DNA from: Dyella silvatica
GTDB taxonomy: Bacteria; Pseudomonadota; Gammaproteobacteria; Xanthomonadales; Rhodanobacteraceae
Assembly: GCF_026283955.1 (NCBI RefSeq)
Contig: NZ_JAPDPE010000001.1
Span: 62,001-126,000, forward strand
Reading direction: 5' to 3'
Length of the DNA: 64,000 nucleotides
Shown: one piece after another, positions 18,569 through 27,810 of the stretch
How positions within the stretch are numbered: position 1 is the first letter of the stretch
Layout of the letters: every line of letters begins with the position of its first letter
Translations under genes and position numbers: made by a program
Notes under the pieces: model-generated
What the model saw: only the letters and a program-made list of their open reading frames with translations
What the model was told of the DNA's origin: nothing
Database searches by the model: none

Positions 18569-19429
18569 TTACTGTCGCGCACCGCGTGGGTTGCCGGGCG
18601 TGGCCGGCAAGTTGCTGCGAAAAGGATTGATATCGAGCCCGCCGCGGCGTGTGTAGCGCGCGTATACGCTCAATTGTGTGGGTGCGCAGCGATGCATCAG
18701 GTCCACATAGATCCGTTCCACGCACTGTTCGTGGAATTCGTTGTGATTGCGAAATGAAATCAGGTAGCGCAGCAAGCCGGCGTGATCGATCGGCGCACCG
18801 CGATAAGCGATCTGCACGCTGCCCCAATCGGGCTGGCCGGTCACCGGGCAATTGGAGCGCAGCAGATCCGATACCAGCGTTTCATCGATGGCATCGGCAG
18901 CGTGGTTGGCAGATAAATAATCCGCCTTGGGCGGGCCGTAGTCGTAGATGTCCAGCGGCATGGTGTCGATCAGCGTGCCGGATAAATCGCTGATGGCGTG
19001 GCCGCGCGCGCCGGCCTCGCTGAGCAGCACCTGCACAGTTGCGCCCGCGGCAGCGGACAAATCGCCGGCAAGCAGCGCCGACAAAGCAGTGGCATCGGCA
19101 TAGCGTTCTTGCGCAAAGCCGTTCAAGTACAGCTTGAACGATTTGGACTCGATGATATTCGGCGAGCTTGCCGGTACGCGGAACTCGGCCAGTGCCACCA
19201 GCGGCTTGCCGCGAGCGTCCAGCCAGGACAGTTCGTAGGCGTTCCAAATGTCGACGCCATGGAACGGCAGTACCTCGCCGACGCCGATTTCCGCCCGCTT
19301 TTCACTGCGCGGTATCGGAAACAGCAGGCTGGGGTCGTAGCGATCGGCGTAGATCGTAGTCTTGCCGAGGGGGGAGTGTTCGGGGGTATGCCTGCGCGCA
19401 TTATGCGTTTGTGTATAACTTTTGCACAA
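18569..19429 (-). CDS. queF: NADPH-dependent 7-cyano-7-deazaguanine reductase, long (bimodular) form
   Basis: 286 residues, the size of the E. coli-type enzyme, which reduces preQ0 to preQ1 in queuosine biosynthesis in the cytoplasm. The [16 protein letters not shown] motif (residues 88-103) and the catalytic C194 in [14 protein letters not shown] are intact; this Cys forms the thioimide with the nitrile. The only start in the frame is TTG at 19429, directly after an in-frame TAA, and it sits inside a 38-bp palindrome. That is an unusual start region, so expression may be low or the true start may be a non-standard codon further in. No other queuosine gene is adjacent. Confidence 0.93.
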   Translation of the reverse strand: MCKSYTQTHNARRHTPEHSPLGKTTIYADRYDPSLLFPIPRSEKRAEIGVGEVLPFHGVDIWNAYELSWLDARGKPLVALAEFRVPASSPNIIESKSFKLYLNGFAQERYADATALSALLAGDLSAAAGATVQVLLSEAGARGHAISDLSGTLIDTMPLDIYDYGPPKADYLSANHAADAIDETLVSDLLRSNCPVTGQPDWGSVQIAYRGAPIDHAGLLRYLISFRNHNEFHEQCVERIYVDLMHRCAPTQLSVYARYTRRGGLDINPFRSNLPATPGNPRGARQ

Positions 19430-19444
19430 AAGTTATACACAAAC
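19407..19444. promoter_or_regulatory. 38-bp palindrome with two inverted DnaA-box-like sites at the queF start
   Basis: Perfect 18-base arms (19407-19424 and 19427-19444) separated by CA. Each arm contains TTATACACA, which fits the DnaA box pattern TTATNCACA. The palindrome covers the TTG start of queF. It could be a protein operator or an RNA hairpin that hides the start. Confidence 0.55.
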
Positions 19445-19552
19445 CCATGGGATGGCTCCGCCGCCCATCATCATCATCGGCGGTCGATCCGGATATTTGT
19501 GAGCACGAACTGGCGGAGGGTCATGCGTTCATGCCTGACTTGCAGCCAAGGC

Positions 19553-19580
19553 GTCCTCCCCCGGTAAATCGAGGGAGGAC
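19553..19580. terminator. Possible terminator hairpin after the aldo/keto reductase
   Basis: Arms GTCCTCCC and GGGAGGAC around a 12-base loop, just past the 3' end of the minus-strand aldo/keto reductase gene. There is no T-tract, so it is only a likely 3' hairpin. Confidence 0.4.
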
Positions 19581-19588
19581 CGTGTATC

Positions 19589-20608
<1,020 letters not shown>

Positions 20609-20715
20609 CGGATCGGTCTCACAGAGGGGGAGGGTGAGCGCATTCTTCGCCTATTCGGCTTGTCGATAAATATTCAATAATCGACATCTCTATTTCATTG
20701 AGATAAACAATCGCC

Positions 20716-21615
20716 ATGGACCGCCTGCATGCCATGCGAGTGTTCACGCGTATCGTCGAGCTGGGCAGCTTTACCCGCGCCGCCGATGACCTCAGCCTGC
20801 CGCGCGCCACCCTGACCCACACCATCAAGCGACTGGAAGCGCAGCTCGGTACCCAGCTGCTGCAACGGACCACCCGGCGCGTCACGGTGACCCACGACGG
20901 CCAGACGTACTACGGTCATTGCCGCCGGCTATTGGCTGACCTGGATGAGGTCGAGGGGCAGTTCCGCGATGCCGCCGCGCAGGTCAAAGGCCAGGTACGG
21001 GTCGATTTGCCGGCGACATTTGCGCGATTGATCGTGATCCCGGCCTTGCCAGAGTTTTTTGCGCGTTACCCCGGCATTGAACTGCATCTGAGCACCGGCG
21101 ATCGCTTCGTCAACCTGGTGCAAGAGGGGATCGATTGCGTGCTGCGTGCGGGCGCGCTGCCGGATTCGGGCCTGATCGGCCGCCGCGTGACGAGCTTGTC
21201 GCAAGCCACCGTCGCCAGCGCGGCTTACCTGCGTGAGCACGGCCTGCCAGAAACGCTGGCCGAGCTGCAAAAAGGTCATGTGGCGGTGAATTGGGCCTCG
21301 CCGACGACGCGCCGGTCCGAGCCGCTGGATTTCATGGTCCAGCGCAAACTGCGCCAGTTGGCGCTGCCGAGCCGGGTCACCGTCAATGGGGTGGAGGCGT
21401 ATCTGGCGTGCTGCGAGGCGGGCATGGGCATTGCGCAATTTCCGCGCTATCGCATTGCCGACGCGCTGGCCAAGGGCGAGCTATGCGAAATATTGCCCGC
21501 TTACCCGCCGCCCTCGTTGCCGGTAACCGTGCTGTATCCACCGCAGCGCCAACTACCGCCGCGTCTACGGGTATTTATCGATTGGCTGATCGAGCGGATG
21601 GCCGACGTAAGATAG
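20716..21615 (+). CDS. LysR-type transcriptional regulator
   Basis: 299 residues. An N-terminal winged helix-turn-helix (residues 1-60, with LGSFTRAADDLSLPRATLTHTIKRLE) is followed by a substrate-binding-protein-like effector domain. The sequence belongs to the subgroup whose first line reads MDRLHAMRVFTRIVE, common among regulators of small oxidoreductase genes. It is divergent from the aldo/keto reductase at 19589-20608 and probably controls it from the 107-bp region between them. The effector is unknown. Confidence 0.9.
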   Translation: MDRLHAMRVFTRIVELGSFTRAADDLSLPRATLTHTIKRLEAQLGTQLLQRTTRRVTVTHDGQTYYGHCRRLLADLDEVEGQFRDAAAQVKGQVRVDLPATFARLIVIPALPEFFARYPGIELHLSTGDRFVNLVQEGIDCVLRAGALPDSGLIGRRVTSLSQATVASAAYLREHGLPETLAELQKGHVAVNWASPTTRRSEPLDFMVQRKLRQLALPSRVTVNGVEAYLACCEAGMGIAQFPRYRIADALAKGELCEILPAYPPPSLPVTVLYPPQRQLPPRLRVFIDWLIERMADVR

Positions 21616-21930
21616 CTTGCGCTCACCCGCCACCTATGCCGGCGCCGCAAGCACGCGACATGGCCGGCACGCTTGCGAAAAGCCACCTGCACTGAGCATG
21701 CCGTTTTGCCGCGACGCACAACAACGTTGCCGGCGCGCTGCGCGCCGAATGGCTTGGGCGCTGGCCGGGTACCGCATGGCGAGATCCGCCCCGGGCGCAA
21801 CATCACGGTTTGAACCGGGACCTTTGGCAGGGGTGCAGGCATGACCTCCGGGCTAGCATCGAACGTTCACATGATGCCGCCGCCAAGGCCGGTATCGGTT
21901 GCTGATGACTGCCGTAATGAAGGGGTGAAG
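21616..21930. other. Intergenic region before the DPP-IV-type peptidase
   Basis: 315 bp with no gene that I can support. The open frame running through it is an upstream extension of the peptidase and lacks codon or motif support. A short hairpin (GCCGGCGCGCTGCGCGCCG at about 21731-21749) is present. Promoter elements were not recognised. Confidence 0.4.
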
Positions 21931-24273
21931 ATGAAGTCGATGGGGATGAAGCCGCGCCTGCTGGGCGCGCTGGTGATGAGTGTGCTTTCGGCTGGCGTAG
22001 CCGCGCAGACCAAGACCCTGAGCGCAGACGATTACGCACATGCGGAGCGCTTCGTCGGCTACAACGCGATGCCGTTGGTCGATCACGCCGTGCAGAACGC
22101 GATGTGGCTGGATGACGGTCACTTCTGGTTTCGCGACCACGACGTCAATGGCGATCACTATCAGCGCATGGACGTGACCACCGGCAAGGCTGAGCCCGCG
22201 TTCGATCAGGCCAAGCTCGCTGCCGCGTTGACCAAGCTCAGCGGCAAGACGGTCGATGCGAAGAAGCTGTCGATCATCGATTACAGCATCGCCGCCGATG
22301 GTCGCTACAACATCAGTACGCGCAGCAAACAGTATGTTTGCGATCTCGCTGGCGAAGGCGTGTGCGTCGCCAAAGGCGAGGCCGGCAAAGACCAGCCCAA
22401 GCGCGGCGATGAACCGGGTGTGTTGTCGCCGGACAAGCGCAGCGAGGCTTTTATCCGCCACTGGAACCTGTGGTTGCGCGATGTCGCCAGCGGCAAGGAG
22501 ACCCAGCTCACCACCAACGGTGTCGAGAACTATGGCTACGCCACCGACAACGCCGGCTGGAAACACACCGACGAAGCGATTCTGGTGTGGTCGCCCGATT
22601 CCCACAAAATCGCCACCTTCCAGCAGGATCAGCGCAAGACCAGCGACATGTACCTGGTCAGCACCAACGTTGGCCGTCCGAAACTGGAGCAGTGGAAATA
22701 TCCGCTGGTAGGCGATGAAAACGTCACCATGATCGAGCGTGTGGTGATCGATGTGGCGAGCAAGCACGTGGTGCGCCTGCAGATGCCGCCGGATCAACAC
22801 CGCTCCAGCCTTTGCGATGACATCAGCTGCGGTCGTGACGGCGGCTGGGACGATGTGAAATGGGCGCCGGACAATAAGAGCCTGGCGTTTGTGTCGACCT
22901 CGCGCGATCACAAGCAAGAGTGGTTCCGCATCGCCAATCCGGATACCGGCGCCGTGCGCACCGTGTTCGACGAAAAAGTGGCGACGTATTACGAAAGCGG
23001 CAACGACATGGTGAACTGGCAGTATCTGCCGGCCACGAATGAAGCGATCTGGTTCAGTGAGCGCGATGGCTGGGGCCAGCTATACCTGTACGACCTGAGC
23101 ACCGGCAAGCTCAAGCAGCAGATCACTCAGGGCGAAGGCAATGTCACCCAGGTGCTGCGGGTCGACCCGGCCAGCCGCACGATCTGGTTCCGCGGCGTGG
23201 GCAAAGAGCGTGGCCGCGATCCGTACTACCAGCACTTCTACAAAATCGGTATGGACGGCCAAGGCCTGACCTTGCTCACGCCCGAAGATGCCGACCACAG
23301 CATTGCGCTGTCACCCGATGGCCATCATTTCGTCGATGCGTATTCGACCTTTACCGCCCCGCCGGTCACCGTGCTGCGCAGCTCCGATGACGGTCGCGTG
23401 CTGGCGCCGGTAGCCACGGCCGACATCAGCCGCCTGAAGGCGGCCGGCTGGGTGCCGCCGGAGCCGTTCACGGTGAAAGGGCGCGATGGCAAGACCGATT
23501 TGTACGGCCTGATGTTCAAGCCAACCCATTTCGATCCGAGCAAGAAATATCCCATCGTCGATTACGTCTACCCCGGCCCGCAGACCGGTTCGATTGGCAG
23601 CCGCAGTTTTTCCGCGGCGCGCGGCGATCATCAGGCCTTGGCCGAGCTCGGCTTTATCGTGGTGGCTATCGATGGCATGGGCACGCCGTGGCGTTCCAAG
23701 GCATTTCACGACGCCTATTTCGGCAACGTCATCGATAACACCTTGCCCGACCAGGTCGCGGGCTTGAAAGAACTGGGCAAGCGTTATTCGTGGATCGACC
23801 TCGACCGGGTCGGCATGTGGGGTCATTCAGGCGGCGGCAACGCGACGGTGGGCGGGCTGTTTTTCTACCCGGATTTCATCAAGGTCGGTATTGCCGAAAG
23901 CGGCAATCACGACAACCGCAACTACGAAGACGACTGGGCCGAAAAATGGCAAGGCCTGTTGGTGAAAGACAAAGACGGCCACAGCAATTACGACAAGCAG
24001 GCCAACCAGGCATTTGCCGCCAACCTCAAAGGTCATTTGCTGCTGGCTCACGGCACCATGGATGACAACGTGCCGCCGTATCAAACCTTGTTGATCGTCG
24101 ATGCGCTGATCAAGGCGAACAAGGATTTCGACCTGATCATGATCCCCACTGCGCACCATGGCTACGGTGAAGCAAGCACCTACATGATGCGTCGGCGCTG
24201 GGATTACTTCGTGCGTAACCTGATGGGGGCCGAGCCGCCGAAGAACTACGCGATGAAGCCGCCCAAGGATTGA
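21931..24273 (+). CDS. Exported S9 family dipeptidyl-peptidase (DPP-IV type)
   Basis: 780 residues from the ATG at 21931, preceded by a GGGG-rich site; the frame is open from 21841 but the shorter form gives a normal signal peptide ending in AGVAAQ. An eight-bladed propeller region (about 60-510) is followed by an alpha/beta-hydrolase domain. The catalytic triad is visible: S633 in GHSGGG, D711 in GTMDDNVPP and H743 in PTAHHGYGE, with the same spacing as in mammalian DPP-IV. The nucleophile elbow is GHSGG rather than GWSYGG. It would release dipeptides, probably X-Pro, in the periplasm or at the cell surface. Confidence 0.92.
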   Translation: MKSMGMKPRLLGALVMSVLSAGVAAQTKTLSADDYAHAERFVGYNAMPLVDHAVQNAMWLDDGHFWFRDHDVNGDHYQRMDVTTGKAEPAFDQAKLAAALTKLSGKTVDAKKLSIIDYSIAADGRYNISTRSKQYVCDLAGEGVCVAKGEAGKDQPKRGDEPGVLSPDKRSEAFIRHWNLWLRDVASGKETQLTTNGVENYGYATDNAGWKHTDEAILVWSPDSHKIATFQQDQRKTSDMYLVSTNVGRPKLEQWKYPLVGDENVTMIERVVIDVASKHVVRLQMPPDQHRSSLCDDISCGRDGGWDDVKWAPDNKSLAFVSTSRDHKQEWFRIANPDTGAVRTVFDEKVATYYESGNDMVNWQYLPATNEAIWFSERDGWGQLYLYDLSTGKLKQQITQGEGNVTQVLRVDPASRTIWFRGVGKERGRDPYYQHFYKIGMDGQGLTLLTPEDADHSIALSPDGHHFVDAYSTFTAPPVTVLRSSDDGRVLAPVATADISRLKAAGWVPPEPFTVKGRDGKTDLYGLMFKPTHFDPSKKYPIVDYVYPGPQTGSIGSRSFSAARGDHQALAELGFIVVAIDGMGTPWRSKAFHDAYFGNVIDNTLPDQVAGLKELGKRYSWIDLDRVGMWGHSGGGNATVGGLFFYPDFIKVGIAESGNHDNRNYEDDWAEKWQGLLVKDKDGHSNYDKQANQAFAANLKGHLLLAHGTMDDNVPPYQTLLIVDALIKANKDFDLIMIPTAHHGYGEASTYMMRRRWDYFVRNLMGAEPPKNYAMKPPKD

Positions 24274-24282
24274 TCCGTTGCC

Positions 24283-24316
24283 GTTGTTCCCCGCTCGACA
24301 GCGAGCGGGGAACAAC
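24283..24316. terminator. Strong hairpin between convergent genes
   Basis: Perfect 15-base arms (GTTGTTCCCCGCTCG and its complement) with a 4-base loop, directly after the DPP-IV gene and before the end of the M56 gene. No T-tract follows. Confidence 0.6.
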
Positions 24317-24334
24317 GCGTGACTTCAGCAAGAT

Positions 24335-26185
24335 TTATTGATTGGACGGCTGGGCCAGGCCCTTGGCCAGCGCTTCGTCCAGCAGGCTATCCATTTGTTG
24401 CTCGGCACGTGCAGCGGCCGCGCTTTGTTGTTTGGAGAGTGCCTCCTCGCGCTTGCCGAGCTCGGCCTCTTGCCTGGATAGTGCCGCCTGCGACTCGTTG
24501 ATTGCTGCCTGTTCGGTGTTCAAACCTGCCTGCCTGCGATTGAGTTCGGCGGCACGGCGATCGAGCTCGGCCACACGCTGGGGCGTACTGACATCGGCAG
24601 GCAGCGCGGCGCGCTCGGCCTCGATCCCCGCGCGTTGTCCTTCTAATTCGCCTATGCGTGCCGCCAACGCACCCTCGCGTGCGGCGAGGCCGCTTTGCTC
24701 GCCAGAGAGCCGGCCCTGCTCACCGGACAGTCGGCCTTGCTCGGTCGACAGTTCGTTGGCCGGTGTATAGGCGTCGCGGGCGCGTCGGACAAAGGCCGCA
24801 TCGTGGATTACGTAGGCTTTGTCGCCACGGCGAAACCACACCATCGGCAGCTTGTCCCGAGACACCTGCTTGGCGCTGTTCAAGTCGATGTTGGTGCCGC
24901 TGATGATGGACAGATGGTGATCGAACAGCGCAAAACCGCGTTTGGCATGGGAGTCGATGCTGATATCCGTGGCGGTGCTAAACCGGGTGCCCATACCAGC
25001 CGGCGGCGGTGGCGCTCTGGGTGGGGGCGGTGGCAGTGGCGGTGGCGGGGAGCCCGGTTCTATCGGCGCCGCCGGCGGTACAGGTGGCGGCGGTGGCAGC
25101 GGTATCACCGATGCAGCTGTGCTTTTCGTTGGCGCGGTTGGCGTATCGGTGCCGTGCGCATCGGCTGCGGTGACGCGATAAGGCAGCACGCCTGCCAGTG
25201 CGACGCCTGCCACCAGCAGCCAACTCACGGCGCGTGGGGTGGTGCCGTTGACGGTTTCTTGCAGCATGATCAATCGCCTTTTCAAGTTTTGAAAGGTGGG
25301 GGAGGCCCCCGCCAGGCCGGCATGCATGGGGCGCACGACGCCGAGGCGCAGCAATAGACGTCCGTAATCGTGCGGTAGTGCGCGATGCCGTTGCAGTACC
25401 TGCGCATCACAGGCAGCCTCGCGGTTGATGGCGTACTCGCGAGTGGCCCAGGTCACCCCGGGGTGAAAGAAAAACAAGCGTTGCGCGATGGCCGGCACCC
25501 AGCCCAGCCACAAGTCGCCGCGTTGCACATGCGCCAACTCGTGCGCCATCGCCATCGCCGATTCGTCTTCGCTCAGCGCCTGACCGGCAGGCAGCAACAC
25601 GGTCGGGCGCCACAAGCCCATGACCTGTGGCGAGGCAATCGCAGGCGAGACCCGCAGTGCCGGGCAGCGGCGCAGGCCTAGTGCATGGGCTTGTTGCATG
25701 CACAGCGTCTGCAAGGCTTCATTATCGAGCGGTGTCGAGTCGCGCAGCACGGCGCGTGCCTGTCGCCATTGTTTGATCGCCTGCCACAGTTGCACCAGCA
25801 CTCCGGCTAGCCACAAGGCCAGTAGCAGCACCCGCCAATGGATTGACGAGGGCTCGGCGTCGGCGGGAGTCGGCGGCAGCGATGCCGATATCGGCGCCAT
25901 CGAGGTCGGCTCGGCCATCCAGCTGGTGTGGTCGTGGGGCGAGGTGATGACCGAGGCGGCCTCCGTGACAGGCGCGAGTAACGGCAGCTTGACGGGGGTG
26001 TTGACGGTCAAGCCCAGGATCAGTTGCGCACCGACCAACCACCACAGCGTGCTGCGAACAGCCGGTGACAGCCGCGGCAACCAGCGCCCCAGCAGCCACA
26101 ACACGCCAATCAGCAGGGCTGCTTGTATGGACGTCCAGATCAAACGGCTGAGCAAGGTGTCGGCGAGGATATCGAGCATGCTCAT
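24335..26185 (-). CDS. BlaR1/MecR1-like M56 family membrane metallopeptidase with proline-rich and coiled-coil C-terminus
   Basis: 616 residues. The N-terminal half has membrane segments (about 10-35, 42-62, 115-135) and the zinc motif HELAH at 215-219, followed by INREAACDAQVL, as in the M56 family. A further membrane segment near 315-335 leads to a very proline-rich stretch and then, in place of a penicillin-binding domain, a long coiled coil with repeats of the type RLSGEQG. It is placed 1 bp after the BlaI-like repressor gene, so the pair is a signalling unit in which the peptidase senses an envelope signal and relieves repression. The signal is unlikely to be a beta-lactam bound by a classical sensor domain. 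Confidence 0.85.
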   Translation of the reverse strand: MSMLDILADTLLSRLIWTSIQAALLIGVLWLLGRWLPRLSPAVRSTLWWLVGAQLILGLTVNTPVKLPLLAPVTEAASVITSPHDHTSWMAEPTSMAPISASLPPTPADAEPSSIHWRVLLLALWLAGVLVQLWQAIKQWRQARAVLRDSTPLDNEALQTLCMQQAHALGLRRCPALRVSPAIASPQVMGLWRPTVLLPAGQALSEDESAMAMAHELAHVQRGDLWLGWVPAIAQRLFFFHPGVTWATREYAINREAACDAQVLQRHRALPHDYGRLLLRLGVVRPMHAGLAGASPTFQNLKRRLIMLQETVNGTTPRAVSWLLVAGVALAGVLPYRVTAADAHGTDTPTAPTKSTAASVIPLPPPPPVPPAAPIEPGSPPPPLPPPPPRAPPPPAGMGTRFSTATDISIDSHAKRGFALFDHHLSIISGTNIDLNSAKQVSRDKLPMVWFRRGDKAYVIHDAAFVRRARDAYTPANELSTEQGRLSGEQGRLSGEQSGLAAREGALAARIGELEGQRAGIEAERAALPADVSTPQRVAELDRRAAELNRRQAGLNTEQAAINESQAALSRQEAELGKREEALSKQQSAAAARAEQQMDSLLDEALAKGLAQPSNQ

Positions 26186-26186
26186 C

Positions 26187-26573
26187 TCAGGTCTCCTTGC
26201 GCCGGGACTGCAATTGCGTCACCAGGGCTTCGAGCTCGGCCAGCTCCACATCGCTGACCTCGGCGCGCTCGGACATCCAGGCGACAAAGGGCGATACCGA
26301 GCCACTGAGGGTTTTCTCGACAAAGCTGCCGACGGCGCTGCGCATCACCTCGCCCGGGCCGGCGGTGACGCTATAGCGGTACATGCCCTTGAGCTGTTTG
26401 CGCTTGAGATAACCCTTGCTGCGCAGCCGTTCCATCATGGTCAGCACGGTCGAGCGGGCGAGCCCGCGCGACTCGCCAAAACTGGTGGCTACTTCGCCGA
26501 CCGAGGCGTGCTCGTGGTCGGCCAGGTAATGCAGGAGCGCCAGCTCCTGGTCGCCGATAGAGGGTTTGGACAT
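26187..26573 (-). CDS. BlaI/MecI/CopY family transcriptional repressor
   Basis: 128 residues with a winged helix-turn-helix (about residues 8-75: QELALLHYLADHEHASVGEVATSF and TVLTMMERLRSKGYLKRK) and a C-terminal dimerisation region around FVEKTLSGSVSPF. Family members bind TACANNTGTA-like dyads and are inactivated when the partner M56 peptidase is triggered. Two such dyads lie 16-60 bp upstream of the start, so the operon represses itself. It is read together with the M56 gene that follows. Confidence 0.92.
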   Translation of the reverse strand: MSKPSIGDQELALLHYLADHEHASVGEVATSFGESRGLARSTVLTMMERLRSKGYLKRKQLKGMYRYSVTAGPGEVMRSAVGSFVEKTLSGSVSPFVAWMSERAEVSDVELAELEALVTQLQSRRKET

Positions 26574-26588
26574 GACGCGGCATCTCGT

Positions 26589-26604
26589 GACTACAGGTGT
26601 AGTC
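26589..26604. promoter_or_regulatory. BlaI-type operator 1
   Basis: GACTACAGGTGTAGTC: an inverted repeat with TACA/TGTA halves, located just upstream of the blaI-like start at 26573. Confidence 0.85.
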
Positions 26605-26618
26605 AGACGCTACGCCTT

Positions 26619-26634
26619 AACTACAGTTGTAGTC
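26619..26634. promoter_or_regulatory. BlaI-type operator 2
   Basis: AACTACAGTTGTAGTC contains the perfect dyad ACTACAGTTGTAGT bar the centre. Its centre is 30 bp, about three DNA turns, from operator 1, so two dimers would bind the same face. Confidence 0.85.
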
Positions 26635-26696
26635 AATAGGCCGTAGGGCGGGTCATGGGTCTGAAAGGAGCGGGCCGCCAGGCTGGCGGCCCAAGC

Positions 26697-27628
26697 TCAG
26701 AAGGCCATATCGAAGGCCACTTCACCTTGTACGCCGACCTGGTACGCCGACACGCGGCGCTCGAAGAAGTTGGTCAACTCCTGCACGTCTTGCAGATCCA
26801 TGAAGTCGAACGGGTTCTTGGCGCCGTACTTCTTCGGCATGTCGAGCTGAGCCAGGCGCTGGTCGGCGCAGTATTCGAGGTACTGACGCATTTCCTTGGC
26901 CGCATGCTGTCGTCGAACAGCTCCGGCTCTTGCTCGCGCACGGTGCGCACCACTTCGAAGGCGAACGCCATGTGGCCGCTTTCGTCGCGAAACACCCAGT
27001 TGGTACCCGATGCCAGGCCATGCAGCAAACCGCGTGAACGCAAAAAGTACACGTAGGCGAACGCGGCATAGAAGAACAAACCCTCGATGCAGGCAGCGAA
27101 GCAGATCAGGTTGAGCAGGAACTGCTGCCGATGCTCGCGGGTTTCCAGCCGGCGCAGGCCCTGGATGGAGTCGATCCATTTAAAGCAGAACTCGCCCTTC
27201 TGGCGAATCGAGGGAATGTTCTCGATGGCGTCGAAGGCTTTGTTGCGCTCGGTCGGGTCGGGGATATAGGTGTCGAGCAAGGTCAGATAAAACTGCACAT
27301 GCAGCGCTTCTTCGTACAGCTGGCGCGACAAATACATGCGCGCCTCGGGCGCATTGATGTGCTGGTACAGGTTAAGCACCAGGTTGTTCGAGACGATGGT
27401 GTCGCCGGTGGCGAAGAAGGCGACCAGGCGATGAATCAAATGGCGATCGGCATCGGACATCTTCGACTTGAGGTCGGTGACGTCGAGCGAGAAATCCACT
27501 TCGTCCACCGTCCACGTGTTCTTGATGGCGTTGCGATACATCTCGTAGAACTCGGGATAACGCATCGGGCGCAGCGTCAGCTCGAAGCCGGGGTCGAGAA
27601 TATGCGAGTCGCGAGTCGTGGTGGACAT
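26697..27628 (-). pseudogene. nrdB: Class Ia ribonucleotide reductase small subunit, broken by internal deletion and frameshift
   Basis: The first 242 codons (27628 to about 26903) read as a normal NrdB: the carboxylate/histidine iron ligands, the radical tyrosine in EEALHVQFY, and FRDESGHM are all present. After FDDSM the frame goes wrong and stops at 26774. The correct C-terminus resumes in another frame at about 26902 (KEMRQYLEYCADQRLAQL, then VQELTNFFERRVSAYQVGVQG) and ends at 26697. By comparison with the family about 30 residues are missing at the joint, so this is a deletion, not a one-base error. NrdB normally makes the tyrosyl radical for NrdA. The lesion lies 3' of nrdA in the same direction. 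Either a true pseudogene or an assembly fault. Confidence 0.85.
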
Positions 27629-27661
27629 GGGTATTCCTAAGCAAAGATGGAGCGGCTATCT

Positions 27662-27688
27662 CCCTCCCCTGCGTGCAGCAGGGGAGGG
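27662..27688. repeat. GC-rich dyad repeat, CCCTCCCCTGC / GCAGGGGAGGG type
   Basis: Same dyad as at 1294-1317 with a slightly longer loop. A further partial unit, CCTTCCCCTGC with GCAGGGGGAGGGC, extends to about 27802, so most of the 182-bp gap between nrdB and nrdA is made of this repeat family. Confidence 0.6.
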
Positions 27689-27810
27689 CCGGGGTGGGGT
27701 GAAGCCCGGCACCATGCGATGTCGTCGCAAGGGCTTAGCCCCTCCCAACCTTCCCCTGCTAGTGCCGAAAAGGGACTCCCTTCGGTCGCAGGGGGAGGGC
27801 GGTGTCGGTG

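Noticed and set aside
18569-19444. preQ1 riboswitch before queF
   Set aside because: The leader is a perfect palindrome with no preQ1 aptamer features, and the start lies within it.
24660-24770. CRISPR-like short repeats
   Set aside because: They are in-frame coding repeats (RLSGEQG) of the M56 protein coiled coil, not spaced repeats.
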